Assembly (NCBI GenBank): GCA_025526995.1
Contig: JAHLKG010000001.1
Span: forward strand, 248,001-312,000
DNA: 64,000 bases
Direction: 5' to 3'
Origin: Powellomyces hirtus
Taxonomy: Eukaryota; Chytridiomycota; Chytridiomycetes; Spizellomycetales; Powellomycetaceae
Every line of letters starts with the position of its first letter. The stretch's first letter is position 1. Below, in pieces: positions 1 through 11,439 of this stretch. The position numbers and the translations under genes are program-made. Below the pieces are notes generated by a model. That model was not told the origin of the DNA, searched no databases, and saw only the letters and a list, made by a program, of their open reading frames with translations.

Positions 1-1
1 A

Positions 2-2107
2 TTGGATCACAGTGAAGCGGCCCGAGACGATGATCAGGAGCAGGATCGGGAACAGCAGCAACCAGAGGGCCACGCCTCGGCATCTCGGGAAATAGAACCT
101 GACGACACAAATGTTACCGCCATCTTAAAGGTACCTGGGGAGCAGGACAACGAAGCGAGCCAGGACGAACTTTTGGAACCAGATTCCGAGCATAGTATCC
201 CCATCGATGACCCATCCAGGCTAGTAGAAACAAACGAGCCCGAGCCTTCCGAGCCGACAAGTCATCCCAGCGAGAAACCAACCAGCCCCAGCGACGACAG
301 TCCGCAAGAACCAATAGGCAACGCGGAAATCTCTACCTCTCTGCCTAGTGATGAACATATCGACGCAGAAGCGCGCGCGCCAGATCCATTGATCAGCAAT
401 ATCACAAATGGCGGGCCGAGTGAAAGCGAATTCACCATGTCACAAAATGACCCAGGCGACGACGCTATTGTTGCACAGAGCAATGATGTCGTTCCTGAGA
501 CGTCAGACCAATCAAAGGATTCATCGAATGCTGAGAATCAGGAGGAAATGAAAGCAGCAGAAACGTCATCAGATCTGCAACTGGGTAGCTTTCAAGCCAG
601 TCTTCCTGACGCTGTACAAGTCCCCCAAGAAACAGCTCCCCCAGAATCAGAACTTGCGGAAAAGCAGGATACCATTCATGAAGGAGCTGCGCAACCTGCC
701 ACAAGTTTGCGGGATCTCGATCCCACTCCATTGCCTGCGGATGAACACGCATCTTTGGCCACAGAGCCATCTGCGTCGCTGGATGGGGCTTCAGCGGAAT
801 CAAACGTTCCAGACAATACTATTCTCAGCTCCCAAGAAGGCGCAACCCCATCATCCATACATGATGCCAGCCTCGATACACAAGCCAAAGATGCGGAACC
901 CCTTGGCAGCCCACCTCAGCTTACCGAGCCACGCGACCACGACGACGACGAGGAGCCAGAACAGATCACGGAGGCGGACGCAGCGGATGCAGCCCTTGCC
1001 GAGGATGATCACGAGTCTTCTCGCATGCAATCTCAGACCCATCTCCAATCCAACCCCGCACTCACCACGTCTCATGACCTCCTCTCGTCCTCCACTGACC
1101 TCCTGCGCGGCTCCTCCTCAACCAATATGGACTCGGCAGCAGCAAGCGTAACCCACTCTGCGACAGAGCTCGCAAGCGGAAGCTCGTATCTGCCAAACAG
1201 TCGGATCCTGAGCAGCGCGGATGAAATGGCTTCCAGAGACGATAGGGAGGATACTCTGAGTAGCACAACGATCTCGCCGCATCAGTCTCACCGAGGAAGC
1301 CAGCAGGTCATGTCGGATTCCACCTTGGATCTCCTCAAAACGCTGGAAACGCGGTTGCAAGTGTTGACCGCAGAGAATGCTAGTGTAAGGAACAATTGCT
1401 TGAATCCGGCTGAACTCTAGATGCTCCCGCAAAAAAAAAAAAAAGAAAAAAAACAACCATTGACACTGAACCCGTTCTTCATTTGTGGCATCCCACCAAC
1501 AAACAGCTCGACACCAGAATAACTGAGATGAATGCCGAATGCCTTCTGCACCACGATACCATTGCCACGCTGACTTTTACGAATGCGGAACTGACGGCAG
1601 TGCTGTCGAGCCAAGCAAACGAGAAAGCCGTCTTGGTTCAGGAGGTTGCAGATCTCACGGAAACGCTGCGTTTTGTGCGCGCCAGATTAGAAGAGGCAGA
1701 AGCTCGCGCGGTGAGAGTTGTGGCTACACATGCTACATTGCAAGTGGATATGCCGAATCACTGACAACATTCCCATTTCTGTAGCTCTCAAACGAACACC
1801 TGAGACTGGCAGAGAACAAAATCGAGAAACTCCAAAAAGAGAATGAGGCTCTCCGCGCCCAGAAGCTTCAGGTATAACATGCACATCGTCATCATCCTGC
1901 AAATGTTGCCGGAGCACTCTCTGATCCTGGGAACCCTTCTAGCTCCTTGACAAAGCGTTGGATCTGAAGATGAAATTAAAGTCACAGACGGACGCAGCGC
2001 CTAGCAACATGACCCCGCGAATGGCCATCACTGGCGGTCGAGTCCCGCTCAATCAGCGGTATCAGAAGTTGCCGGATATCACAAAATCACAGACTAGTTT
2101 GAAATAG
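2..2107 (+). CDS. Acidic, Ser/Glu-rich protein with C-terminal coiled coil (5' partial)
   Basis: The reading frame is open from the window edge and has no ATG there, so the N-terminus lies outside. The first 400 or so residues are low-complexity, rich in Glu, Asp, Ser, Pro and Gln, and look disordered. Around base 1321 the sequence turns into heptad-like helix (motif LLKTLETRLQVLTAEN), which continues through three further exons. These begin near 1507 (LDTRITEMNAEC), 1785 (LSNEHLRLAENK) and 1941 (LLDKALDLKMKL). Donors are gtaagg near 1385, gtgaga near 1711 and gtataa near 1873. The stop is TAG at 2105-2107. The first intron carries a long A-rich run at about 1431-1456. I do not recognise the family; a coiled-coil scaffold of the golgin or centrosomal type is possible. 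It converges with the COP9 gene downstream. Confidence 0.75.
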
Positions 2108-2178
2108 AGACGCTTGGTATAGGTAGATAGCTAGAATCGCACTTGATTCATCAGTCAAGCGCTCTCGAGTAGATTTCA

Positions 2179-3247
2179 TCAACGTCGACTAGGAAACATG
2201 GCTCGCCCCTTGTTTAGTCTCCGTCTACCGTTCTCATCACCAAAATCGGACGGACCATCTCCTCCCATGTTGGGCCGGTGCCTATCTAGTCCGTCCTTCT
2301 TCACTTCCTTTTTCATCAACTCCAAATGCTTCTCATGCTCATCCTTTTCTTGTGCCTCATGTGCAGTCCATTGACTTATATTGCTGATATTGGTTTCAAT
2401 CGTCTGCAACATGTTTTCTGACGTCCGTGACCTACGTTGGAGGTAGCCAACAAATCAGTTCATAACGGGAGCCATCCGATAAAAGTCGCACAACGAAGGT
2501 TACCATGCTCCCAAAACAGCCAGCAGTCTTGTCTCCTCTTCTGGTCGCAAATCTCGGCCCATCGCGTATTCCACCTCCAGGCAGTGCTTCTTCTGATCAA
2601 GCTTCCCTCTGATCAAATCCTGATATATCGCGTCGATGACCAAGTCCTCAAGCTCACGAACATTTGGAATATCAAGGTATTGGAGAAGGGCATCATATCC
2701 AAGTGTCTGTGAAATGACCAATCAGCATGCAAGTCAATCACGGTCCCAGTGAAGATTCAGACGAAACCTACGCGATTTTGTCCCGACAGTGTCACCAATG
2801 AAAGATGCTTCAATTTCTTCAGCTGGGCTTCATTCAATGTCGGCAAATTGGCGGAATTGCCTGAAAGATATTGAAATCAGTATCGACTGTTCCTGCAACT
2901 GCTCATTGCTCTCAGCTTATTCTTCGCACTTTTGTAGTCCTGATATGTCCCGTATGCGAACAGCTTCAGTAGGCTCACATAACGTTCGTGCGCTGGATTG
3001 GTCGCCAGCTGCACCAAACAACTGTCGTATAAGCATGCTGAGGTACGTTCAATGCACCGGAATCTAAATCGAAGTCTACCTCTAGCACAGATGGCGTTTC
3101 CAGCAGTTCCGAAAACACATACACCCCCGGGGCGGCCAGCACGTCTTGTATCAATTGCACGCAGGCCGCGCCTTTGGCACTTTTGGAGAGCAAAACATAC
3201 TGGTCTAATCGCGCTGATGTAGACGAGGCAAGGACTTCTTCGGCCAT
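2179..3247 (-). CDS. CSN7: COP9 signalosome subunit 7 (PCI domain)
   Basis: This is a multi-exon gene whose product matches CSN7/COPS7. The start at 3247 opens MAEEVLAS and is soon followed by [19 protein letters not shown] and [16 protein letters not shown], close to the human COPS7 N-terminus. A middle exon holds the [16 protein letters not shown] segment near 2930. The next exon, about 2500-2710, carries [20 protein letters not shown] and [20 protein letters not shown], the winged-helix end of the PCI domain. The last exon, 2179-2412, is a charged helical tail ending in Arg-Arg. CSN7 is a structural subunit of the complex that removes NEDD8 from cullins. The gene is head-to-head with the NOL12-like gene, 232 bases between start codons. 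Confidence 0.93.
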
Positions 3248-3479
3248 GTTTGATATATTCTTTGAAACCTTCTCGAAGCAATGCAGATTTGACAGCGTGG
3301 GAAGAGGGATCTTGAGACGAAAAAAGTAGGTGGGGGAAAATGAAGAGAGACAAAACAGACCTGACTGGTACTAATGCTAGGCTGTCTGTTGTGTCATCAG
3401 CCACGTGACCGCATAAATTCAACTCACTTTCGCACGTCGATTTTGCAAAACAAAATGTACATTCAAACGTATAGCACTA
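3248..3479. promoter_or_regulatory. Shared divergent promoter, CSN7 / NOL12
   Basis: These 232 bases separate the two start codons and must hold both 5' untranslated regions and both promoters. I see no clear TATA box or other motif. Confidence 0.5.
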
Positions 3480-4236
3480 ATGGGGAAGATAGAAAAGGCA
3501 AAGAACAACAGGTCGGGCAGACCTGCACCCGCAATTGCGGAGTTGGTGTACGACGAGAGCGCTCGGACGTAAGTTGACTCGAAGACGACATAGTGTGATT
3601 GTTTTCCAGCCACGGCACAATTCCTTCAGCCCATATTAATGCTCTTGTTCCTTCAAATAGAGACTATCTGACGGGGTTCCACAAACGAAAGCTGGAGAAG
3701 AAGAAGGCTGCCATCGAAAAATGGGAGCTCAAGCAAAAGGAGGAGCGAAGAGAGTTGCGCAAAGAAAATGTATGAGCAACGGTCGCCTCCTGTTCCATAT
3801 GTGTGTCGACTTTGTGATTAATTGTTTCTGTATCCAGAATAAGCGGCATTTGATCATCGAAGACCTGGAAAGAATCGAATCTGTAACTCAAGAGCGTGCT
3901 GCAGATGCCGACGAATTGAAGGAAACGACCTTGGATGTGTCAACGATACCTAGCTCCACGAGAGTGACAACAGTGACGATCTCCGAGTGGAACCCGGAGG
4001 ATGATGATGAAGAGGAGGAGGATGAGGATGAGGGAGATGGAGGTGAAGCCTCGGAGGTTTCAAAGACAACAAAGCGACCAACGGCAGAGAAGGCGAAATC
4101 AGTTGCACCCGTCAAACGTTCTGCCAAGAAACCGCGCGGTATCACCAAGGTCCGCACCAAGGCGAACCCACATACAAAGAAAGCAAAGGAGGCGAAAGCT
4201 GCCAAAGCTTCCGACAAGAAGAAGAAGCGAAAGTAG
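3480..4236 (+). CDS. NOL12: Nucleolar protein of the NOL12 / Nop25 / Rrp17 family
   Basis: Three exons join cleanly: 3480-3568, 3661-3768 and 3838-4236. The N-terminal product reads VYDESARTDYLTGFHKRK followed by a run of Lys, Arg and Glu. This 'YLTGFHKRK' motif is the signature of the Nop25/NOL12 family, whose yeast member Rrp17 is a 5'-3' exonuclease acting in large-subunit rRNA processing. The C-terminal half has an acidic stretch (about 4000-4050) and then a strongly basic Lys/Ala-rich tail, typical of nucleolar proteins. The ATG at 3480 is chosen because it lies just upstream of the conserved segment and in frame; another ATG at 3454 is out of frame. Family assignment rests on the motif only. 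Confidence 0.88.
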
Positions 4237-4424
4237 ACTTCAGCTCACGCGAAATGCGCTTGTCTTTTAGGCGAGGCTACTCCCTATTTATTCATCAACG
4301 CCCCTCTCACTTCCCAATATGTAAATACTCATTATCATTATGGTCATAGTACAACAGTCCTACACTCCTGTAGCGCGGAGTTCAGTATTCATTTAATACA
4401 TGCAGGGAATGGAACCAGCCTTCT

Positions 4425-7400
4425 CTACAGCGCAAACCCTATATTTCGGCTGGGTTTCCCGATTTTGGGTGCTAGATCTTCTGCTTCCTCGTCGCCGCTG
4501 GTTTCTTTCAGTACCCGCGTGAACGCTGCTCGAGTTGCCGCATCATCCGGTTCAATCTCGAGGCACATGCGAAGGCACTCTACGGCGGCCGCGGGCTGGT
4601 TAGCGTTGACGAGGGCATCACTCACGGCTCTGAGGGAACAGCGTGAATGAATGCGTCAATGCACAGATCTTCCGAATATGAATATGTTCATTCTTACAGC
4701 GCCTATGCTTTGCCACTTACCGGAGAACAGCCGCATCGCGTATTCCCAGCCTCAGGGCTTGCGCTATACATTGGTTACCCTCAAATTCGCGCTTGAGTTG
4801 TAGATTCAAGAGGGCAAGGTACGCCCAGACGTCAGCGTGGCGGTTATTAAGTACATTGGCTTCCTGGAGGAGTCAAAGCAATTAGGCGGGCAGCCTTCCG
4901 GTACACGTCAGCCTCCACTCACCGACAGGGCATCTTCTGCTTCATCCCATTCTTCGGCTGCAATGCATGCCTTCCCTACTCCAAGCCATGAGGCAGCACT
5001 CGGGCTGGCTGCACACGCGCGAAGATACATGCTTTTCGCTAACCGTGCGGCCGCAGCATCCGTGCCTTTGTGCCGCAGATACAGTGACCCTAAGCGGGTG
5101 TACACAAGCGAGATGTTTTTCGGTTCTTGAGAGAGCGTGAGCACCGTCTCGTAGCTTCCTTTGGCGGCTTCCCACATCTTCTGGACAAATTGCAGGTGCC
5201 CAAGAGCAGCCCACACATCCGGATCATCCTGTCGAACGTCTAGGGCATCCTGCAGATGCTGTTCCGCCAGCCGGAAGTTTGATCGTTGCAGCTCAAGTTG
5301 ATGAAGAAGCAGCTGTGGATTGACCACTGTATTTGTTTGTAGTATTTCCTGAGACAACGCGCGTTCAGCCAGTTGCCCAGCGTGGCAATGTATCAGGAAC
5401 TCTGCAGCGGAAACAAAGATCGATGGTGCTTCGGCAGAGCCCACCAGAGCCTTGTGCGCTTTCTGGGCCTCCATGAGATTCAGTTCCGACTCTTCTTCCT
5501 CGCCCAGCACATCGTAGAACAATCCTAGAATGGTCAGCCCCATCACGTACTTTGGTTGCAACTCTACCGCGGTGACAAGGAACACCCGTGCTTCCTCAAA
5601 ACGCTCGTTTATGCAGCAGTATGATCCGTAACCGAGAAGACTAGGAATGTGTTTCGAGTTTCTACCCAGAATCTCCTTGAAGCACTCCTCGCCTTTGTCA
5701 GTCATCCCATTCCGCAGACAGAAGCATCCATAGTCAAACCAGGCTTGCATGCTGTCCTCAAACCGCACAACGCGCTCCCGATGCCACCGTTCCGCGCCAG
5801 CAACCCACCGGTCGGTTTCGGCGTCCATCGCCCAAGATTTTAGAATGTGGAAATCGTCAGCAGTGGTAGCTGGCGGAGTTGTTGTGCGTTTTCGGTCCCG
5901 GAAGGTGCTTGTAAGTACGCTGTGCATCTTATCCGTCAGATACACGTACAGCTCGGACATAAAGAGGTGCAGTTCCGGTTGTGAAGTGAAAGGCGACTTT
6001 TGCTTGAAGCGCTCGCGCACAATCTCCACAATGGCTCCCTTCACTTGTTCTTTAAACTCAAAGTATGCGCCGCTTTTGTTCAAGTGAAAGAAGAATTTGC
6101 GCCGACGCTGCACTTCGTCTTCCCCACTGATGTCTGCCCCCTTGAAAAGGCCCTCAAACTCCCAGACGAGCTTTCGTATCACCTTCTGAAGCTGTGCGGC
6201 GTACTCCTCATCGGCGCGTTGCGACCGCTTAGCATACAGAAGATGTGGTGCGATAGTTCGTTTGGGAATAAAGTCGAGTACGGATTTTGTTATCGGCTGC
6301 AACTTCTTTTTGTCCAGCAGCGGCTTCTCCAGTCGCAGGTCAAGGCCAACTGTTGTTCCCAGAGCTCTGTATAGATTTGCATTCGCAACTTCGTCCTTCT
6401 TTTTGCGCCCGGTGTGTACCTGATCTCCTCCGGCGCTGGGGTCTTTCGGACCCTCGGCTGTTGTGGGCTGACTCGAGCCGCCTGACGCCTCTGACACGTC
6501 TATCGGCCAACGACCACGGATACCCATTACTCGCGGAAACAGAAGACACGAAAGGTCCAACGTTGTCTTTCCACGGTATTTTGCCGAGTTTGTGTCGGGA
6601 AGGTGGGCAAAGCGTGGAAGCAGCGATCGAGTGAACTCGACCTCCACCACTTCTTTTCGTACGATCTTTTCCCTCAACCGTACAACGGCGGTAGGCGGCA
6701 TCCACACAAGAAACGGAGCTGGAGACCACACTACTTTTTTGACTGGCTCCCCAACAGCTGCCTTCTCAGGCTTCTCCGCTGCAGTGGCCGGTGTTGGCTG
6801 CGGTGGCGTAAAGTCTCCAGTTGCACCACCAGGTCCACTGCCTGGGCTCATTGCTGCACCAGCGTCCCCCTCGCCGCCCGGGTGCGGCTCTGGGAACTCT
6901 CCCGTGCCTCCGGTAAAAGTGCCGGTCGCACTGGTATTAGGTTTCGGGAGCATGATAGGCTGTGGTCCTAGTTGTGCTGGATCAGTGATGATCGGGGTGT
7001 CGGACATCACGAGTCCGCCGTTCGAAATGCTGACTAGACGCTCGGGTGTACTCTCCGCGGGTAGCATAAAGTTCAAGGAATACGAGTATATGTCTAACGT
7101 CGATGAATTATTACTGCCTGCTTAGATAGTACTGAAGTGCGCTGATGTATACTCACTCGAGTTGAGATCTTTCTCGTTTCCTTCCTTGCAACTCCACTCT
7201 TCAGGCACAGGAGCAACATCATCAACCTTGAAAGTCAAAAATGTGCCTGCTTCGACCACCTCGGGCTGGATGAGTGGCCGACTGATCGACACCTCGACAT
7301 CAAAATCAGGTCCAATACGCGCTGGGTCATCTGCGTCTTTCCCCAACAATCGCGTGTTGAGGTAGGCGATGGGGGATGTCGCCCGGAATGACAACGGAGG

Positions 7401-7992
7401 CTGTGGCGGTGATGATTCTGGATGGGCGGGATCTCGCGGGCTGAACTTCAGAAAATGCGGGAACATGCTCAAGGAACTATCCCCAAGCACCGCTGTCTTC
7501 TCTTTAGGCAGTGATTCTATCAGAGTTATTGATAGCTTCTTGTTCGCGAACGTATCTATCAATGTCTATCCAAACCACTGTTGAGAGAAGTTTCTAGAGG
7601 TATTGTCGATCCAGTTTCATCCATTAACCGATCTCACCTCATCTACATGGAACGACTGTTCCCATTTGAAGTCATACTGCGGATTTGGACTGTCACTAAC
7701 AACCGGAGACTAATCCGTGATGCAAATGGTGTAAGGAATGGCGTCAGGTTATGCAGGGAGTCCAATTTATCACAACGTAACTCACATCTACATAGTCAAA
7801 GTCTGCCATTTGCACTCGCACAAACGAGCTCACTTTGTCCGCCTTGGCGCCTCTGATGTTCCTAGCCGACATCACATTGACTGTGAGAAGCAGTGACCCG
7901 CTACCATCTCCGTGTGCATGGTTGCCCGCAACAGCTTCCGGCGCCGGCGCCTGCTCCGACTTGGGTGTGGCATTCGGGGCAGCAGATGCCAT
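4425..7992 (-). CDS. CFAP70: Cilia- and flagella-associated protein 70 (C2-like domain plus TPR repeats)
   Basis: This large gene encodes an axonemal protein. Near the N-terminus a C2-like segment reads LTVNVMSARNIRGAKADKVS, followed over two more exons by further beta-rich sequence (7122-7580). The long exon of about 4920-7060 holds a Pro/Gly-rich linker and a conserved middle block with GAYFEFKEQVKGAIVEIVRE and LFMSELYVYLTDKMHSVL, which closely resemble human CFAP70 (TTC18). After these come TPR repeats such as WFDYGCFCLRNGMTDKGEEC, AWAALGHLQFVQ-type units and SWLGVGKACIAAEEWDEAED. The last exon ends in a TPR and a short tail at 4425. The start at 7992 (MASAAPNA) is preferred; an in-frame upstream codon at 8073 is not ATG-supported by homology. 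CFAP70 sits in the central region or outer dynein arm of the axoneme in animals and algae. Its presence implies a motile flagellum. Confidence 0.92.
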
Positions 7993-8250
7993 GGTAAATA
8001 CACTAGACTTGCTCTTGGCTGTGCCGATGAGAAATGATATAGAGTTTATTTCAACGTCAACATTCCTGCTCATACGCGTCCCGACGCGTTGCTTGATAAG
8101 CGCTGTCAGTTCATTTTCAAGACCATACGAACAAACTCCAGTCTCGCAGTTGCTCCCTCAAGTAGACCTTCGCCCTCAGAATCTGTAGGTATGCTGATTT
8201 GACCGGATAGACGAGTTTTTTTGCTATGTAGGTTTTAACGTCACGGTTCG

Positions 8251-8655
8251 ATGGCGACAACCAACGTGCATAACATGCACGCTTTAGCTCAGAGCATTGA
8301 TCTCAACGCCAGTCACAAAGCCAGCGCCTTCAAGAGGGTTTTGTTGCTTTGTAGGAGATAAAGCATACAAACAGTATATGGAGAATTCAATCGTTTGCTA
8401 TCTTGCGATAAGGACGCCTGTACTGAGGCCATGGATAGTCTGATTGTCAACCCAGACATGTCGACTGTTAACAGTTTGCTGAAATCCCAATCACGTACAC
8501 CCTCCCATTTGGATGCACTTTCTGTAATTTCGCAACAATTTCGTCCTAAATTTCCGAAGTTTGTTCCCACTATGCAATCGCACGAGAAAGAGAATGTTTC
8601 TGCAGAAACCCAACAAGGTACTTCTGAGCCTGCACCATACGTCATGGTTCGATGA
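8251..8655 (+). CDS. Small hypothetical protein, two-exon model, doubtful
   Basis: An ATG at 8251 opens 20 codons (MATTNVHNMHALAQ) and the same frame continues from 8375 to a stop at 8655 (ending EPAPYVMVR). An in-frame stop at 8359 lies between them. It can be avoided by removing 8312-8374, 63 bases with GT...AG ends but a weak donor (gtcaca). The result would be about 113 residues, polar, with no motif I recognise. It lies head-to-head with CFAP70. It could equally be noncoding sequence or a 5' leader. Confidence 0.3.
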
Positions 8656-9024
8656 GCAGTTTCCAGTGACTTCCCAGGCGGGTTACTACAGATTAAAACG
8701 CCAGCATGTCAAGCTTGAGAGCACAATAAAATCTTGATAGGCCATTAATCATATACTGTACATGATCTGACAGCTAAAATAAAACAGGTTATTCCATTTT
8801 ACATTAGTGCAAAATTTCATGCTACCATCATGTACAACAAATCCGCATAGCACGAGTCTGTTGGAAGTTTTCAGAGATTACTGTAGGTAGGCATATCGGT
8901 ATCTGTAGATGTCCGTTAGGGTTGCTGTGAGGAGGGTTGAATTTGAAAGGGCAGCAACGCGTCTCTTGTGTCTTGTGTAGAAAGCTCCTTCTGACAAAAA
9001 GATAAAACTTTGACCGTGCATAAA
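8656..9024. other. Intergenic, no feature seen
   Basis: These AT-rich bases lie between the doubtful small gene and the pseudouridine synthase. No ORF, RNA gene or repeat is apparent. Confidence 0.4.
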
Positions 9025-10974
9025 ATGCAACCGGAATTTTCTAACAGTACGGACGTTATCCCTCCAAATCTGACGCCACAGTCTGCTTCATTGCCATCTG
9101 CAGAGACGTCTTCCAAAAAGCGGGTGAGCATTGTCATTTCGAAGACACTGAGGCAGAGCAGCTGACGTCGTCAAAGAATGAGGTCCTCCCAGCCAGCCCA
9201 CCAGAACGTCCTGCCAAACGAGTGAAAGGAGGAGAGAACTATGTAGATACGGCGCATAAGGAAAAGGTTGGCGTAAGCCTGGTTTGTAGCTGCAAACAGC
9301 GCTTAAGCTCATACGGTTGTTTCGAAAGTTAAAGCAGAGAGGACGGAGAGACTTTAAGCTCGAGAGCGAACAACTGCTGGCGGATGTTCACTACTATTTC
9401 GAAAAAGGTGAAGACTGAAGCGCGTAGAAGCTCACTGGCATGAAGATTGCTGAACTCAGATGTTGCGCAGGATTGCGCAAGGTTGAGCCTTACGAGTTCA
9501 CATATAAAACCTATGTTAAAGGGCGATGGATTGGCCGCCCGCTGATCGAGACCTTCACCAAGGAGTTTCAAGACAAGACCCCTGAATACTATGTATGCGT
9601 GCACATAACGGCGTCTTTTGAGTCTGCGCCTTTTATCAATCGTGAATGTCTCCACTCTTCGCAGCGCCAGGCGATCATATGCGGGAAGATCACGATCAAT
9701 GACAAAATGGTGGCTGTCGACTATAAACCTCGAGGCGGTGATATCATGGCGCACTCAATTCACCGCCATGAGCCACCAGTAACTGCTGATCCGCTCGATC
9801 TGGTCTACTCCGACGAGAACCTACTTGTTGTGAACAAACCTAGCTCAATACCGGTGAAATTTCGTCTGATGTATCCGATTTTGTGATTGATTCCGACCTA
9901 ACGTCTCGAGCAGATACATCCAACGGGTCGCTACCATCATAACACAATGCTACACATTCTGCGTAGCCGCGAATTTGGATTCATCGATCTCCATCGTAAG
10001 AGGAAGCACTCGTCGGAGAGAATTTATGGGCCATGTCACTGACGACAAGACATAAAAAGCTGTTAACAGACTCGACAGGCTCACATCGGGGCTTTGCCTC
10101 GTCGCCCGCAATAAGGCCACATCAACAAGTATGATGACCGAATTTCAAGAAAGAACAGTACAGAAGACCTATTTATGCCGAGTTCGCGGAGAATTTCCTG
10201 AGTAAGCATTATTGAAACTGTGATCCTGCCAGCAATTCGTCTAAATATGTTCAGGGAGCAGATAGTTTGCGAAGAACCAATATTGACAGTTTCGCAGAAG
10301 CTGGGCGTCAACGTGGTATCTCCGGAGGGCAAGGAGTGCAAAACCGTTTTCGATCGTCTTAGCTATAATGGTCTCACAAGCGTCGTACAATGTGAGTTGC
10401 CTTGGCGGTAAGGGATGCGCCCAGTTGCGGATTTGTGACTAAATTATCTCCATGTAAAGGTAAACCGTACTCAGGCCGGACCCATCAGATTCGCGTACAT
10501 CTACAGTACCTTGGACACCCGATTGCAAATGATCCTATTTATGGTTGTGACATCTGGGGACCAGACATGGGAAAAGGGGGCGTTGGAAAAGCAGAAATTG
10601 CCAAGGTTCTCGAGGAGCTAACACCATATGCGTATCCCCAAGACCCGAAAGCCGACCCCGCTGACGAAACGAAGGCAGCGGAGCCTGGTAAGCCGGCAGA
10701 TCAACCTAACGAGGTAGGGGAAGCCTCTTCTGCAGTCAATCCAGCGCGTAACCTTGCTTGCGGGGAATGCACGGTACGTCGGATGGATCCTATCCCGGAG
10801 CAGCTCCAGATCTGGCTCCATAGCTGGAAATATGAATTGAAGCAAGGACACTATGAGACGAGCATGCCTACATGGGCGGACGCCAAATTTCGGGGAGATC
10901 AGGCCTTAGTTGAACGGTTTTGGAAACATGGCGGAAAGTGGGACGGGGTCAACGCGGGAATGATTGTAGATTGA
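9025..10974 (+). CDS. RluA-family tRNA pseudouridine synthase (Pus8/Pus9/RPUSD2 type)
   Basis: The product is built from about eight exons. It has a basic N-terminus, then YYFEKG, LRKVEPYEFTYKTYVKGRW and PPVTADPLDLVYSDENLLVV. Next come NKPSSIP, IHPTGRYHHNTM, the active-site region LDRLTSGLCLVARNK, and GRTHQIRVHLQYLGHPIAND. Order and motifs match the fungal Rib2/Pus9 group, which modifies U32 of tRNAs. The catalytic Asp is in RLDRLTSG near 10075. A C-terminal extension contains a CGEC motif and an aromatic region, as seen in RPUSD2-like proteins. Most introns splice cleanly, for example 9410-9470 and 10202-10254. The intron just before the catalytic motif (about 9997-10071) leaves the frame one base short with GT-AG ends, which is noted as a finding. 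The N-terminal exons before 9360 are less certain. Confidence 0.9.
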
Positions 10975-11439
10975 TGGCTTCTGAAACGTTATGCAATGCT
11001 AGAGGTTGGATAAATAGCTTTTGGTAGTGCTCTAGATTGTAGACGCCGCATCGTCATAGCTCCCATGGATAAGTAAAAGACAAAGGGGCATCGCGAGAGG
11101 GGGAAGCCCAAAGTGAATACATCATCATTAAATGCAAATGCATGGAAATCCAAAAAAAGAAAGAGATGTTCGTCGAGTCTTGGCTGGAATGCGACGGTAC
11201 ATGAAGTGGGCCGTAGAGGGGAGCGTGATCCAGAGAAGCCTCAACAAGCTCACTGCGGTCGCCACATTCTATCTGTGCTCCCACCGCACTGGGTTTCTGC
11301 AGGAACGGCGACAGCGGCCAGCCGACTGTGACCGTGCAGAGCGGCTGATAGTAGAACTTGATCCCACGAGGCGTCAAGCTGCCGTATGCACGGAGGAGGC
11401 GCCTTTTGCTAGGTAAGTGTTACCGGCGAATATGAAGGG
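10975..11439. other. Convergent intergenic region, no gene seen
   Basis: This is 3' flanking sequence of two convergent genes. The short ORFs here lack conserved motifs and are not called. Confidence 0.4.

Noticed and set aside
1431..1456. Long A-rich run as a possible retroposed poly(A) tail
   Set aside because: It lies in an intron of the coiled-coil gene and there is no inserted coding sequence or target duplication beside it.
3888..4217. Minus-strand ORF with a serine run
   Set aside because: It is the antisense image of the acidic and lysine-rich repeats of the NOL12-like gene.
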